NCBI RefSeq assembly: GCF_958298935.1
Contig: NC_084922.1
Location: forward strand, 49,359,958 to 49,423,957
Origin: Phragmites australis
Taxonomy: Eukaryota; Streptophyta; Magnoliopsida; Poales; Poaceae
DNA length: 64,000 nucleotides
Direction: 5' to 3'
Position numbers and translations under genes: made by a program. Below the pieces are notes generated by a model that saw only the letters and a list, made by a program, of their open reading frames with translations, was not told the origin of the DNA and did no database searches. This document shows, piece after piece, positions 44,385 through 60,326 of the stretch; the stretch's first letter is position 1, and every line of letters begins with the position of its first letter.

Positions 44385-45093
44385 ATAATTTAGTATCCTT
44401 ATGGCCATACCCAGTAAGACCATACATAATTTTATGAAATGATATATCTGGGAGTATTCTTTTATGAAACTATATTTATAACTAGTTATGTACGCGTACT
44501 TATAACAGGAGCTATAATTTTATGAGGTAATCTGAAAAAATTAAAAAAACGCGGAACTCACTAGGTAGGCAACGGGACTCATCAGGTGGGCGTGGGACTC
44601 ACGAGTCCTACACGAAACTTCTTTTGCTACATTTTAAGCAGTAGTAGATAGCAGATAATATCTAATAAAATGGTACGTTTTCTTGTGTTAACTCCTTTTG
44701 TGTCCCTAATACTTAGGGTTTAAATATTAGAATTGATAGATGAAGGGGACCCCACCTGTTTGACAAGAAAAGGTTCCTAAAATTAAAGGGTTCACACTTG
44801 ACACGGAAGCGGTGGCAAATCAAAACGTCCTTTTATCGGAGAGAGTTTTCAGACTTTCTTTTTCACGGGTAAAAAGATATTTCAATACATAACAGTAACA
44901 GGTAGTGCAATTGACGACATTTATTTTAATTTCTCATATAATATTACAAATTTGCGCTTATTTTTCCTATCAAAAATTTAAAAAAGAGCACTTGTATACG
45001 TACGAAAATGTTTTTACAACTCGTTTATTGGTCAATGATTGGGACTTAAGCAGGTTGGTGGGTTCTGATTACACGGGGTTAAGCAGTTGATTA
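44385..45093. other. AT-rich intergenic DNA
   Basis: No gene or bounded element is seen. The segment separates two Stowaway-like MITEs. Confidence 0.4.
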
Positions 45094-45353
45094 TACTCCC
45101 TCCTTACAAAAACACAATGCATGTTTTATTTTGAGAAAATCAAACTTTATATATTTTGATTAAAATTTAGTCAAATTATAAGTATGTTTAATGTATAAAA
45201 TTGTATGACTAGATTTATATTTCAAAATGCTTTTATACTATATTAGTTTTGTGGGTATAAGTGATATATTTTGTGAGTAAATAACGGTTAAAGTTTAATT
45301 TTAAAGACCGGGTCGTAATAAAATACGTCTGGTATAGATGAACGGAGGGAGTA
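45094..45353. mobile_element. Stowaway-like MITE with clean ends
   Basis: A 260-base element running TACTCCCTCCTTACAAAAAC to GAACGGAGGGAGTA, with perfectly inverse outer ten bases (TACTCCCTCC/GGAGGGAGTA). TA at each edge fits the Stowaway target preference. It is AT-rich and non-coding. Confidence 0.85.
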
Positions 45354-48300
45354 TTTTGCTTGGTAACCACCAAGTTCGTAGCATGCTCGTGCAAAAAGTT
45401 TTCGTACTTATACCTTTACCCTTTAAATGCCTGTATATCATACGATTCTGTATACAATTAAGTTTCCAAACAGATGCGAGTCCCCTTTGGATACCTGGAT
45501 TCTGGATCCAGTTTTCCATGCGTGATCGACTTGCTGCACTGCATGTACAGTTACTATCAAAGGTGGAAACGAAATCAAACTTGCAGAACTCGTTTCAGCA
45601 TTTCTTTCTCCTTTTGCAGCCTTTCTTTTGCCCTTTTCCTGCATCGATCGTTTCGTGACCTTCTTGATCGCTGATGGGTCAGAATCACCGGGTACATACA
45701 TACATACATAAAGGATGACAGATCTCGGGGACTGATTGTGCTTGGTGTCAGTCAGTCAGCCAGCCAGCCAGAATGAAGGCAGCATGACAGTAACATCACA
45801 CTGGTCTAGTCCAGTGGGCAGCCAAAGTTTTTTAGGTAAGGGTTCGTTGCATTCCTGCGGACGATTTGATTCAGCAACGGTTGTGGTTGATAACAAAATG
45901 GAAATCGTTGTTAAGTTATTATTAGCATTTAGCAGTTGTGCTCTGCTCACTCACATACCAACTTTGGTATTGGAATCTTAGTAGGTCGTCTTAACCGTCG
46001 CCTCTCCTTTGGTTGAAGCAACTGAACATTCAGAAAAGATTGTTCATGGCCTGCCGACCCCCATGATATGGTATTGTGCATGCAAATAGCAGCTTACGTG
46101 CGAATAGTTTCGATGCCTGTCCTGTCGATCATATCAGCCAGTTGGGTTGTTCGTCATCTATGTGCATCCGTTCCACGGGCATTGTTACTTGCAACAACTG
46201 CGACGAATTCATTCAGTCGTTCAACTTGACAGCATCTGCATTCTGCAATGACACTAGCAGAGAGTACGGTGTCCCTGAACTGCAGGCTGCAGCACCTACT
46301 CCCCGACAGCGACACAGAACAGCCTTGAGGTCTTGAGAGAGTAACGCAACATCTCCGTCGATTCTTTCCTCGGTGTTAACGAAGGCTGTCGAATCGTGAT
46401 CAGTAGTAGGTGTAGGGTAGCTCCAAAATCGACTGCAAACGGGCTTGTCCCAGGCGATATACGCCGGTCGACGGCAGGAGCGACAAGCTCGCCTCTCGGT
46501 CTCTCTCTCTCTCTCCACCTCATCGACGAAGATGACATGCCGGGCGTATCGCCCATTCTTGAACTTGCTCTCGCCCAGATTGACAAGTCTCAGCAGCCAT
46601 TCAGGGCAGCTCCAATGGTTAGAGCTAGCAACCATTCCTGCATCTCGATTTCAGACTCAGCCCACAGGCAGACTGCCTCTGCATTCCTGCATGGCATGGC
46701 AGCCTGCTCTGCCTCGTTGACCACAGGACGGCATGTACGTTGACCGGGCGTAGTGTAGCACTGGCGATCAGTAAAACTTGAGCCGCTAATTGCAATTAGA
46801 GCTTAACCTCCGGCATCACTCCCCTAATACATCGAGTTTATGGATTTAATCGCAGCATGTATGGTCTTTGTCAGTTGGGGAAGAATGAAAGCGAACCATG
46901 AAGTAGGCGTTTGGAGCTTTGTCAACCCAACCCAACCCTACCCTACCGTGTAGGCGTGAAGCAAGTAGCAACTGTACTTTTGGAGCTTGCACTAACCATG
47001 CACGTAAATGATGCAACGCTCAAGAGGCACCTATCTATACACTGTATATACACAGAAGCATGCCACTAAAGCCAGGGGTGGACCCAGGCTCATGACAGGC
47101 TGGGCTTTAACTCGGGCTATGGACTTAAAACACTCTTTATTTATTGTTGAAACAGTAGTTTTTTTAAAAAGTTTGGTCTAAATTTGAATGGGCTAGCCTG
47201 GGGTTTAGCTTAGGGCTTGTTAAAGCTACATGTAGATGTAGTATGTTTATTGTAGGGCTATGACTTCACATTCCAGCTTCAGGTTAGATTTTGAATATTT
47301 AGGTTAAGATAAAATATTTTAAATCTCTATTTTTAAACTAAAATAAAAAAAGACTCATCTAAACACTCTATGATTTTTTAAGCTAGAAACACGTAGTTAC
47401 AAATTTGAAGCAGCTCCTAAAAAAGCCCTAAACTCTTATCATAAATAAATTTGTAAACAGAAGGATACAAACTTTTCACAATTTGAACTGTCTGATCAAT
47501 GTGAGACTGATTTTTCCTCCGATCGAGGGGAGAAAAGTGAGACTGAATTACATATGTCGTGCTTTGTCAACTACAGTAGGCTCGTGATCTTGCACTCTCA
47601 GAGGATTGTTACACCTGTACGTATAACATGACTGTCATGACCGTGCATTGCAAACGAGCTGCAGATATTGCCATCCCTTGAGTTTGACGGGTCATGGCCA
47701 GGCCAACTACTCCCAGAAAAAGAAAAAGTACGCTGCGTGTGGAGCTTTGACTATAGAGTATAGAGCTCAAAGTCGCCATACATGACTGGCCTAACCACCA
47801 TGCAACTGGCTGGCTGCCAACCTTGGCTTGCATGCATGGCCCGGCCCTACAATGCTGCCAAAGTCTCACACGGTACGCACGCATGACCAACTCCTGTTGG
47901 GACCACAACTAGAGCGCGACGTGGCCGTCTATTAGGTAGTCCGAGATTCCTACTACATCTCTTTAGTAGTTCTATCTATGAGTTATAGATTTTAGTTGTC
48001 TTAAGTTATATGTTGTGCATAGGTATAATGTGCGTTTAAATATTATAATTTGTATCTCCTATCGAGAGGTTTGAAAAAAAAATCCCGATTGAAATTGTTC
48101 TACGCGGACCTGCCACGCCGTTGAACACTTGGTTGCTATGCTCGGTGGAGAGATGCCATTCAAAGTGGTGTCGTTAGTGCACGGCCATTTTCCTCTACCT
48201 TTTCCCCCCTCCTTTTTACGTATAGTTGCCACTCCGGCAGGAGATAAGCTTGAGATTTTTTATTTTCTTTGGTGTTAAGTCATGGTTGTGAAACCTTTTT

Positions 48301-49514
48301 TTTTTTTTTGAGATTTTTTTTGTCAAACCATGGCTGTGAAAACTCCCTGTTTCATTCATCTTTTCTTTTGTTTTTGTTTCTGTGGTCGGTTTCGTCGTGG
48401 TGGCTGCCTTCATAGAACATGACAGTAGCCGGTCTTGTATACGGGTTGAACCTCTTTGACTTAATCAGTTTTTGGAGTTTGTTTCAACGTGTTTGACCAA
48501 GGAGAACATGAGACGGAGAACCAATTTTGTTTCTAGTGCCACATGAGAGCATGTCTTTTCGTCAGTACATACAGTACATGTCATCACTTCAGAAAATAAA
48601 CTTCATAGTTCAGAGGTATCAGATAGAAAAATCTGAAAAGCACGCAGTGTTCCCTTTCTCAAGCAGTCAAGAAGGGCAAGCCGCAAGCCTGACAGCAAAT
48701 CACCCTCAATATGAGAACATGGGGGTGAAGATTACACCCGTGATCACAAACCAACAAAACAGGCTGCCTAAGCAGTGATAATGATGAGTCAATCACTGTC
48801 ATGTAATCCTAGTTAATGATGGCTTAGGCAGCATTTTATTGTCCCACAAGAAAATAAAGCGTGACATCATGTCTTTATCTTTGAGCTCATACCTGATGCC
48901 TTTCTTTCAGATGGCTCACACCAGCCATTTTCTGCGTGAAACAGAAGCATGCAGTGGTCAGAACGTTGCAATCTCCTTTCAAAATTTCATCTCCACCTGT
49001 GCACCTGCATAAGTAACCGCAAACATGCGTCTCGACAAAGAAACACAGCACAACCGACTAATCACAGCACAACCGACTAATCAATAAATCACCAGAAACA
49101 TAGGCGTTCGGACACAAAACGACCAAGCTAGTAGCAGACATGATCCATCACATTCAGACACAAAGCGACCAAGATGACAGATGAGAATCAGATATGATAT
49201 GACTATCACATTCAGATCGCCCAGGTTGCATCAGATAGAACCGGGATTCTATGGGCAAAACCCGAGACGTCATCAACGATAGTTCAGACTAGTGGGTGAA
49301 TGAAAGGAAATGTGAGCAAAGAAAAGAAAACGAACGGAAACTGCGTCAAGTTATAATAGGTAGTTTTCACTTGGGTCCCATGGTCTAATCCCCTATATAT
49401 ATTGTCTTAAAATGCCACAATGAAATGGCAGAGAAGGAGCATTAGCAGGCATCGTTTTCTTTCCTTATATGATGAATGGGGATGCAATTTACAGTTCATA
49501 TCGACCATATGGGT
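45354..49514. other. Long intergenic stretch without a supported gene
   Basis: About 4 kb. Open frames are short and lack domains; the longest (46213-46635 minus) overlaps equally open frames on the other strand and crosses a (CT)n run at 46497-46514. Small repeats include CATACATACATA at 45698, CAGTCAGCCAGCCAGCCAG at 45752 and CAACCCAACCC near 46926. A 70-base hairpin lies at 48763-48832. Runs of T at about 48296-48310 sit between two similar CATGGYTGTGAAA segments. The right end is the 3' flank of the E2 gene. Confidence 0.4.
48763..48832. other. 70-base hairpin
   Basis: GCTGCCTAAGC (48763-48773) is the exact inverse of GCTTAGGCAGC (48822-48832). A nested inner pair CAGTGA/TCACTG (48773-48778, 48793-48798) gives an alternative fold. 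A TGATGA box C-like motif is present, but no clear box D CUGA is placed to make a C/D snoRNA. It may be a tiny transposon relic or a structured RNA; I cannot tell. Confidence 0.5.
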
Positions 49515-52187
<2,673 letters not shown>

Positions 52188-52328
52188 CCTCGCCTCCTGC
52201 TGCAGGCTGCAGCGCCGTCACCTCCTCTCCTCCTTCGGTCGGGAGCAACGCGATGGGAATGGGGAAGAATCGAGGAGGAGAGGAGATGCCACGCCGCTAC
52301 TAATAATACCGCCGCTAATACTTACTTA

Positions 52329-52598
52329 GGTCTATTTGTTTCAGCTTCGAATCGTGAATTTTAGCTTTTACAATCTGAAACTGAAACAAATAGATAATTT
52401 TTTGTTATAGCTTTTTAAAATCTGTTGGTTGGATTGTGGAAATTTGAGAAGCTGGTTTTTCTCAATTTTTGATAAATTGTGAAAGTCCATTTTACTAAAC
52501 TATTTATCAAATTTTTTAGAATCTACAGTCTAAAAGCTTTTCACAATCCAGCTTCTATAAGCTACTTTTCAGAATCTCCAGCTGAAACAAACAGACCC
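52329..52598. mobile_element. TTA-flanked MITE, family B copy 2, in the E2 promoter region
   Basis: TTA on each side (52326-52328, 52599-52601). It starts GGTCTATTTGTTTCAGCTT and ends CAGCTGAAACAAACAGACCC, which are inverse. The right part (ATAAGCTACTTTTCAGAATC) matches the element at 18160-18474. The 3-base TTA duplication fits PIF/Harbinger-type MITEs. It begins 142 bases from the E2 start codon. Confidence 0.8.
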
Positions 52599-52676
52599 TT
52601 AATTACCCTAATAATAATCATCATTATATAAGTTACTGTTTGGTTTATAGTACAGAACAGATTCACCTTCTTTTTA

Positions 52677-52925
52677 AGCTGTTTGGACGTAGAGTTGTGA
52701 GATATAATGATCCGTAATCAGATAATATTTTTCAAAGATTCAAGATAAAATCGTTAAAAAACGATAAAACACGGTCGTCTCACTTCAAATATGATACTGA
52801 ATAAGTATTTAAGACTTATTTTATCTCACCTAACAAATAAATATCTATATATAATAGAATCATCACATCATCAAATCTATGAATAAAATTATTTCATCCT
52901 ATCTTGCTCTCAAACCAAACACTAT
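52677..52925. mobile_element. Tourist-like MITE, family A copy 3
   Basis: It starts AGCTGTTTGGACGTAG and ends TTGCTCTCAAACCAAACACT. Internal CAGATAATATTTTTCAAAGA and ACAAATAAATATCTATATAT match the copies at 10376 and 13696. It lies less than 80 bases beyond the family B MITE. Confidence 0.7.
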
Positions 52926-54700
52926 ATAAAGTAATCTATATCGGTATTGTTACTCACTCTGACTCAACTTAAATAACTTATTAGAGTTAAATATAAATAT
53001 TAAGATAAAGATAAAATAATCCTTTTATTCACTTTTAATATCATTTATTGTTTAATAGAGAAGTAATGTTGGAAAATTAGTCTAAAGGTACTAGATCGTC
53101 GTATATTTTAAATATTATAAAAATGACTAAAAGGTTATCTATTTTGAAATTAAACATGGAATGTTTGTTCAGTGGAGATTCCTTTGGCTTTGGTAGTTTG
53201 GTTACTTGCCTTGTGCTATGGGGTGAAGGGGATGCTGTCAAGTGGGTGGCCGATGCCGTCGAGGCGGCACGCGGACGGATCCGCGAGGCCCCCACGCGCC
53301 TCGAGGACCGGGAGGAGCAGCAGTTGCGTACGGCCTCCCTGGCTGGTCATCTGACTCGGATCAAGCTGCGGCGCTATCCGTTGTGCCGAGCCATACAATG
53401 GAAGTGCCGGCTGCATCCTACCACAGATTGGGCGATAGCGTTGCCCCTTGAGGCTGGGTTGACGATGGCCACCGCCTTCTCCAGTTTCAGTTTGGTTCTC
53501 ACGGCTTACCTCACCTCTACGCTTGCCACACCGTCTCAAGCTTCTCTATCTTTTCCAAAATATTTGATTCTTCTTAGTTATGGCTGTTCTTAGTCTTACT
53601 CCTGCTATTTCGGTCTGCAAAATCATATTTGTTATTTGTGTTGTAGCTTTCTTTGCTCCTCACGTACTGAAAATCTGAAAAATATCCTCACGCGATTCAA
53701 CAACAGGTTTCTGTGAGTATTATAAGTTCGTTATGCCCCATTATGATGACGAAAATTTTGCTCTATTAATTTGGTTTCTTCTACAACACATGTTTGCTAA
53801 AACTGTCCTTTTCTTCATTTTGTCACACGAATAAAAAAATCAAGCTGCTTATCCCGGCTGAAACACTGTCATTGTGCAGTCATTACAGTACCTGTGTTTG
53901 TGTCGATCAGTAAGCTTATCACAGATTTTTTAATTTGACATTTTCATTTATTGTATAGTATGTTTGTACTGCAAGTACAATAGCTAAGCAAATATACTTA
54001 GCCAATCTTTTCTTTGTGATTTGGAGTGATCAATGATTCATTTCCTTACACTCTAGACTCTGGAGCACTTTAGTTGTCCCTAACAGTATATTATTTCTTT
54101 ATGTGCAGAGGAAATGGGGGTAGATATGTGCTTCTGGCAACTGCAATCCTATTTTGAGCATACAAACTTGAATTGCTGTTTTGTTGCCTCAGAAGGCTAC
54201 CGAGAAGGGGAATGCACCGCTACAGTCTTGGTTCAAACACGAAAAAATATTCATATTGGCTATTGTTTAGTGCAAATCGATTGCTCTTTTAAGATTCTTG
54301 CACAATTTTGTGAAGACTTCTCTTAATGCCTATTTAGATAGTTTTTATTTCCCTGTAGGTAATTTTCTACGTGTGTGCATCTGTAGTTCTACCCAAAATT
54401 ATGAGGTAATTATGACATATCACCAGAACACTGTATTTTAGGTTTTTTTAAGAATATCTACAGTTGACTTACTATGATCAAGATAGTAAATTCTGTAACA
54501 CGTATGAAATGCAGTTTATTAAAGACTGTGTTATGACGTCATCTCATTTTCTGAGCAGTGCTTGCAAGTGTATTGGTTTTAGCAACTTCACTGCTCATAT
54601 TAACACAGTTATGTGCCTGCCAGTGTTTTGTTATCCATGAGGATTTGGTTGTTGTTTTAGCAATTCGATCGTATTTCCATTTGTTTCATGAGCTTTTGTT
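52926..54700. other. Intergenic, no supported gene
   Basis: A 156-codon plus-strand frame at 53123-53593 includes a GC-rich core (53230-53470) with no domain that I know and no splice partner. It may be a captured gene fragment or noise. The rest is AT-rich without marked features. Confidence 0.35.
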
Positions 54701-56640
54701 AACTGTCACCAGATGGTGGCTCGCCGTTAGATGACCTGCTACTCCTCAGCACGATAGGTATTCCACCTAGGATATATTTATTTACCACTGTTGATGTTCA
54801 CCAGATGGGGGCTCGCCGTTAGATGATCATAATGACGTATAAATTAGACTTAATTACGTGATTATAATTTTGAGACGTGACATAGGGTCAGTCTGACCAT
54901 CATACGGCGGTCTGATCATCGACATACCGTCGGTCTGATCTTCAGAAGCCAAAATCTTCTGCACACTGGTGGTCTGACCGCCACTTCAACATCAGTCTGA
55001 CCGTCAGCACTTAAAACTATATGCATTTCGGTTATCTTATTCGGGTTTTCAAACTTTGAAATCCTAATCATTTAGTGGTCCTTCTGCAAATATTTTCGAA
55101 ACACGACGCTCTATTATTATTCAAGCATGCATCATTTGCACATTCTTTCCGTTGTTCATTTGTTTATGCAATGCATTCTTATTTCGTTTAGAGAGTGTCG
55201 CACCGGCGATCCAAGCAAGTAAAGGTGACGCCAATCTATCGAAGTTCTACGATGGTTGTATCGGGAGTATCAAGCAACCGTTGGAGCAATAAGGCAAGCA
55301 TGTAAGCATATTACCCCCTTTAGTTAAATTGAATGAAGTCTAAATTGATAAGTTATCGCTGATGTATGTTTGCATGTTTAGTGATGTCGATATCGGGTTT
55401 ATATGGGTAGAGCCTATATTGATTTTGTATTACCTCTATTTTGAGTTATTGATTATCCATATGCTTGTAGCCTTGATAATTTTGTTGGTGTCTGTCTAAC
55501 TTCAGAGTTATTTGAAATGCTTAGCAATGCTTAGGTCATTGATAGAAGACGAGCAATGGTTCAACCGTTGTTCGTGAGCTTAAAGCTTACTTATAGTTTA
55601 CAAACACAATGACAATGATATGGGTTGTATGAGATGTGAGGATGATGCGAGATATCGGCGGCGCTAGGGGTATTTTCTTCACTGGAGGAGTACCTCGGTG
55701 TAGTTCAGGAAAGGAGCTTAGATGTCATAGACCGCTTGTACCGTTTAATTGCTATCCGTTGGTGCCATTGGCTTTAGCACTTTCTGTATAACCATATATT
55801 CAGATAATAGACGAATGAGCCAAGTATCATACGCCATGCTGACACTTGCAGAGCGTCCCTATGACACGTAAGAAAAATAAAGGAGAAGCAAAGTGGCGGC
55901 GAATCAGAGGTATCCAGGACACACTTATAGTAACACCAGTGTCATAGGGATATGGGCAAGTGGGTAGTTTCGAGTATGAGAAATGTTCTCTTGTGGGCCA
56001 AGAGGATGGATCCGAGTCGTGTGAGTAAAGTTGTACCCCATGCAATGTGTAAAAATAATTCGAATTGCCGCACTCTCGGTCATGAGCATGCTTCTGTCCA
56101 TCTGCATCGATCATAGAGTTTTCGGAATTTGGGGTATTTGGTGTGGTTTCTTGGGCATGGTTGGTGATGGTATTGGTTCACATGAGTTGGTTCCATTTAT
56201 ATTTATATGCAAGTAGTTGGTTACAGGGTAGAAATATTTTTTTAAGTATATGTGTTCACACATAGGTGGTAAGGTTGCTTATGCATAGGAATTTACTTAA
56301 CCTTGTGGTCTACATCTTGTTAATGACTTATTGCATAATCCTCGTAGTCGGGTTATCTATACGTATTCATTATGGATCAAGTCTTACGAGTAACTTCGTA
56401 CTCACGCTGCTCTTTCAGGTTCTACCGGTGAGGAAAAGCTTGTGTTTGACTACTTCACACCCGCCGATGTAGGTGGCGGAAATGAGTAGTGCAAACTACT
56501 TGTGTGGTGTATTTTTGGGTGGAGCCTAAGCGCATATGGTTTCACCTAGCTCTTGGTGTTGATAGGTGTTACTTTTTTGTTACGTAGTTCTTCTAATCTT
56601 TTGTTATAAATGATCGAATGCTTAAGAACTTGCAATAGAA
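54700..56640. mobile_element. Decayed retroelement-like segment
   Basis: Evidence is indirect. A segment of about 30 bases containing GGCTCGCCGTTAGATGA occurs at about 54718 and again at 54805. An array of GGTCTGACC-type palindromes lies at 54885-55010. The stretch 56388-56445 carries ACGAGTAACTTCGTACTCAC followed by a pyrimidine-rich TTTCAGG, like the left end of the window. No protein domain remains. It is probably old LTR-retroelement sequence of unknown class. Confidence 0.35.
54885..55010. repeat. Short array of GGTCTGACC-type palindromes
   Basis: Five GTCTGACC or GTCTGATC cores with partly inverse flanks occur within 125 bases (about 54888, 54910, 54931, 54969, 54991). The layout is similar to the array at 23965-24475, although the core sequence differs. 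Confidence 0.6.
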
Positions 56641-59097
56641 TTTTAATTACTTACTCTTTCTTAAGCTTTGCTGTAATATTATATGTTGTTAAGGCACATG
56701 TTCCGATCTTAGAAACAAAACATGTGTTAAAACTATCAGGATGATATTTTAGTTAATCATTGTGGTCGTAGTTAAGCAAATGATCATCCTGATAATTAAT
56801 TTGGATACTATTTGGACGGTTCTTCATATACAATAATACGTAATGTGATTTGTTATTGTCGTTCATGTCCCTGCAAGCGACTAAGACATGCAAGCATGGG
56901 ATATGATGTGATTCTGGCTTATTTCATGTGCCCTCCCTCACCTTCATGCATCGTATGCTGCCCTAATTCTTCTACGCTAGTCATTGCATCACCTTGCACA
57001 AGTCATGGTAATATATTTACTTACACCCCAATTTCAAAGGTCTTCTCTAATGCCTCACGTGAGTACAAAATATATGCGTTATTTCTTATCATCTCGAACA
57101 TCATATGGACAACGATTAAGCTATTTGGAATAAGTCGTGGCCGCACACCCTCCAGGACAACAATATAAGACTGTTGTTTCACACGCAAAAGACTCGTAAC
57201 ATGTCGCAAAAGACTCGTAACATGTGATTTCATACCATTTAGGTCAATAGGTAGCTCAACCGAACTCTCTAAGTGATGGTAGTTCTAAATTGTTATGAAT
57301 ATCCCGTGCAAAATTATGAGATGTTCTCCATAATAAATATGAAAAGTCATATCGTATCTGCTAAATAAATATACAAATAATAAAATAATTACTTAATATA
57401 TGTACGATACACAGCTAACTATTTACATGTTAGTAAATTAGCAATGCTAATTAAATCATAAATATTGAGTTCAAATTAAATTATAATATTTATGATTGAA
57501 TTAAAATATTTAATAAACATTACATATATATATTAATATACAACTATTTGATTAAATATTTAATAAGTATTAATTCTTTTTTGGCTACAATTCACTTTGC
57601 AGAATTTCAATCTGATAATTTATTTTAATCTATTTTTTCTATCCAATCTAAGTTTTTTAATCTTTCTGAAATTTGGATTTTCATTTACAAAGTAAAAGAA
57701 AAGGGAGTGATGCCCACCAACAGGCGCACAAGCAGGACTAGCCACAGTAATTTGCTATAGAGATTTTCTTTTATTTTTTTTTCTCATTTCAACACCCTAC
57801 TTATACCTATGTAGAGTATGCATACACTAAGTCATCACTCTACGCCACCACTTGCACAAAGTGCTATCACAAGGGGAGGCACCCATGGCCATGTGGGGCC
57901 ATGACCATGTATCTTTGATGCTGCTGCATACTATCTTTCACGGTTCCACTAAACCTAAATGATTAAATTGATTAATCAAATTAATTGAATAAAACTAATT
58001 AATCTGATTAATCATATAACTCTGATTAATTTACGTAAATACTTTAAATTATATAATCAAACTAAGCAAATAATCTAAATAATTGATTAGATTAAATAAT
58101 ATATTTACTCTAATTACTATTATTAATCTAAATATTAATTAAATATATAATCTAAATACTAACGGTAACTCGCGCTGCTGCTCCTCATATTACTCCTCTC
58201 TTACTGATGTTCCTCTCCTCACGCTATTGCTGCTCCTCTCCTCACGCTGCTACTCCTCCTCTCTTCACGCTGCTACTCCTCCTCGCATCTCACTGCTGCT
58301 CCTCTTCTCTCTTCTCGCGCTGCAGCTCTCAACTAGCCCGCTGTCATTATATAGCAAAACACAGCAGCAGACACGAGGACAACAACGCGTGGGCTGCAAA
58401 GCGTGACAAGATGGGGATAGCAGTAGCACGCGAGAGCGGTGACAAGAACGATGTCGAATATAACACTGTATCCGGCACCTCATGTGCTGAATAGTTACCA
58501 AATACGATGCAAAATACCGTATTCAGCAACTCAGGTGCCGAAAATAGTTGGGTCCACTTTTTTCGGTCTCTTGCGTTTCGAAATCGGGTTTTCTGTGAAC
58601 GAAGTACCTAATATAAATGCTAATTTACAAATATACCGATATATTATCTATTTTGATAAATATGATATGTATATTATTTATTTTTAGATTTTTGCCAAGT
58701 GTATATGTGCTACTATTCTACTGTTCTATTTTTAGAAAACGAGGCCATGACATCCTTATACGTGCTACTATTTTATTTTACCAGTTAAATTTGTTTTTGT
58801 TCTTAACTGCATTCCACCGAAAACACGAATGGTGCGTAGTGATGTGTCAGGTTGTAATGAAAAAAACAGTATACTATTGCGCCGGCGTAGAATTACGTGG
58901 CGTGACCTTACAGCGACCTGCGCCGCCCCAACTCCTGCACAGTCCGGACCCGCTTCACTTTGCAAAGTGAGGAATGCTACAGAAGTTACAGTGTCTGTAC
59001 AGTTTTTTACTACAGCACTTGGCACTGTTTATCCGCTCACGATCTAACGGCCGAGTGCTGATCAATGTCACTCGTTATTGTAGCATCCTGATTTTGT
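56641..59097. other. Intergenic, AT-rich, with small repeats
   Basis: No gene is supported. An 18-20 base unit with AAAAGACTCGTAACATGT is tandemly duplicated at about 57186-57222. The stretch 57360-57660 and 57950-58150 is very AT-rich. A minisatellite of CACGCTGCTACTCCTCCTC-like units occupies 58178-58320. The final 250 bases approach the RING gene leader. Confidence 0.4.
58178..58320. repeat. CTGCTACTCCTCCTC minisatellite
   Basis: About five irregular copies of a 20-30 base unit built on CACGCTGCTACTCCTCCTC and TCTCTTCACGCTGCT. It is polypyrimidine-rich on the plus strand, and no coding role is seen. Confidence 0.7.
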
Positions 59098-59099
59098 TT

Positions 59100-60320
59100 G
59101 TGTAAAGTAAGAGGATACGGATCCGTGCAGTCCAGTCTCCTCAGCCTCTCTCGCTTCCCCCGTCTCGCCGCTTTCCACTCCGCTCGGGCGCCGCCGCGGC
59201 TGCCGCCCAGGCCTCGACACCCCCTTCCCTCCTCCCGCTTCCGTCATCGAACGCGCCTGGACCAGAGAGGTGACATCCACCTCCACGCTCACTTGCCCTA
59301 ACCTCCCCTCCCTTTTCTTCTCTCGCTCTCAGTCGGTACTCACTTCCCCTGGAGGCCTGGACCACGAATCTGTCGGCGCTGCTCGTCTTCCCTTACCCTC
59401 TCTTCCGTGTACCTCCCCCTGCCATTGCGATTCCAGGCGGCGGGTGCGGATGCGGTTGGTTGGGTGTGCGATTCCTCTTGCCGCCAGTATAAGATGCGGA
59501 TTGGCTTGTAGAGTTGCGGGTTCGGAGATGCCAATGCTTTGAGCACGCGCGTAGCCCTACTCCTAGTTAGTTCCTTCGATAGCTGTAAGGATGTATCGCC
59601 CTAATCTAGGATGCTTTTAGCCAACCTCATGCTGCAGCATCTCTCTGCTGGGCAATGGCCTCATTATCTGGTGTCCCTAATTAAAGATTGTGCCTTTCTT
59701 TTTCAGAGAACTCAGATGTAGTTTATGGGTTGAAGCTGTCGCTCCTACCGTCAAATATTTCCATTTCGTTCTTCATGAATTCAACTGTCCATGAAACTGT
59801 GCAATAGATACAACTTACGCACCCAAAGTACAACGCATCTATGAAGATGTGCAGTATTCAGAACTTAGGCACCCAAAGTATCCTTCTTGCAACTAGAAAA
59901 GGGAACAGGGAGAAGTAGGCCCTTTGCAGATGTATCCTTCGGTGTTAAACCTCTATTGCAGTTTTGTTTTCCTGCTTGCTTACACATATTAGAACATTTT
60001 CCCTCAATGCAGTAATCTACTGGCTTTACGTGATTCATTTCGTTTTGTGATTGCAGCTTCGAGAATGTCGTACCGGTACCTGTTAATGGTTGACTCATAG
60101 TTTTCCACAACTGCCTGGACATTTTGTTTTGCTTCCGTAGCTAAGTAGCAACCAAATTCTTGGGACAGCCAGATAGCTTCAGAGGTATTTTTCATGAGAC
60201 ATTATTTTACTTCCATTTAGTTCGTGTGCGTATAATATCTTAGATATGGAAGCTTCTGAACTAGTCCTATGTATAATTGTTTACTCAGATTCTGATACTT
60301 CTAACCTATGCAATTTCCAG
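59100..60320 (+). other. Probable promoter, non-coding first exon and 5' UTR intron of the RING gene
   Basis: GC-rich sequence at 59110-59290 resembles a transcribed leader. A possible donor GAGAG|GTGACA lies at 59270 and a good acceptor TTTCCAG at 60320, seven bases before the coding ATG. This suggests a non-coding first exon and an intron of about 1 kb. Inference only; no TATA box is clear. Confidence 0.45.
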
Positions 60321-60326
60321 TGAATC

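Noticed and set aside
48763..48832. C/D snoRNA
   Set aside because: A TGATGA motif is present but no box D CTGA next to the terminal stem.
53123..53593. 156-codon frame as a gene
   Set aside because: No recognisable domain, start context or introns; the GC-rich core is open in several frames.
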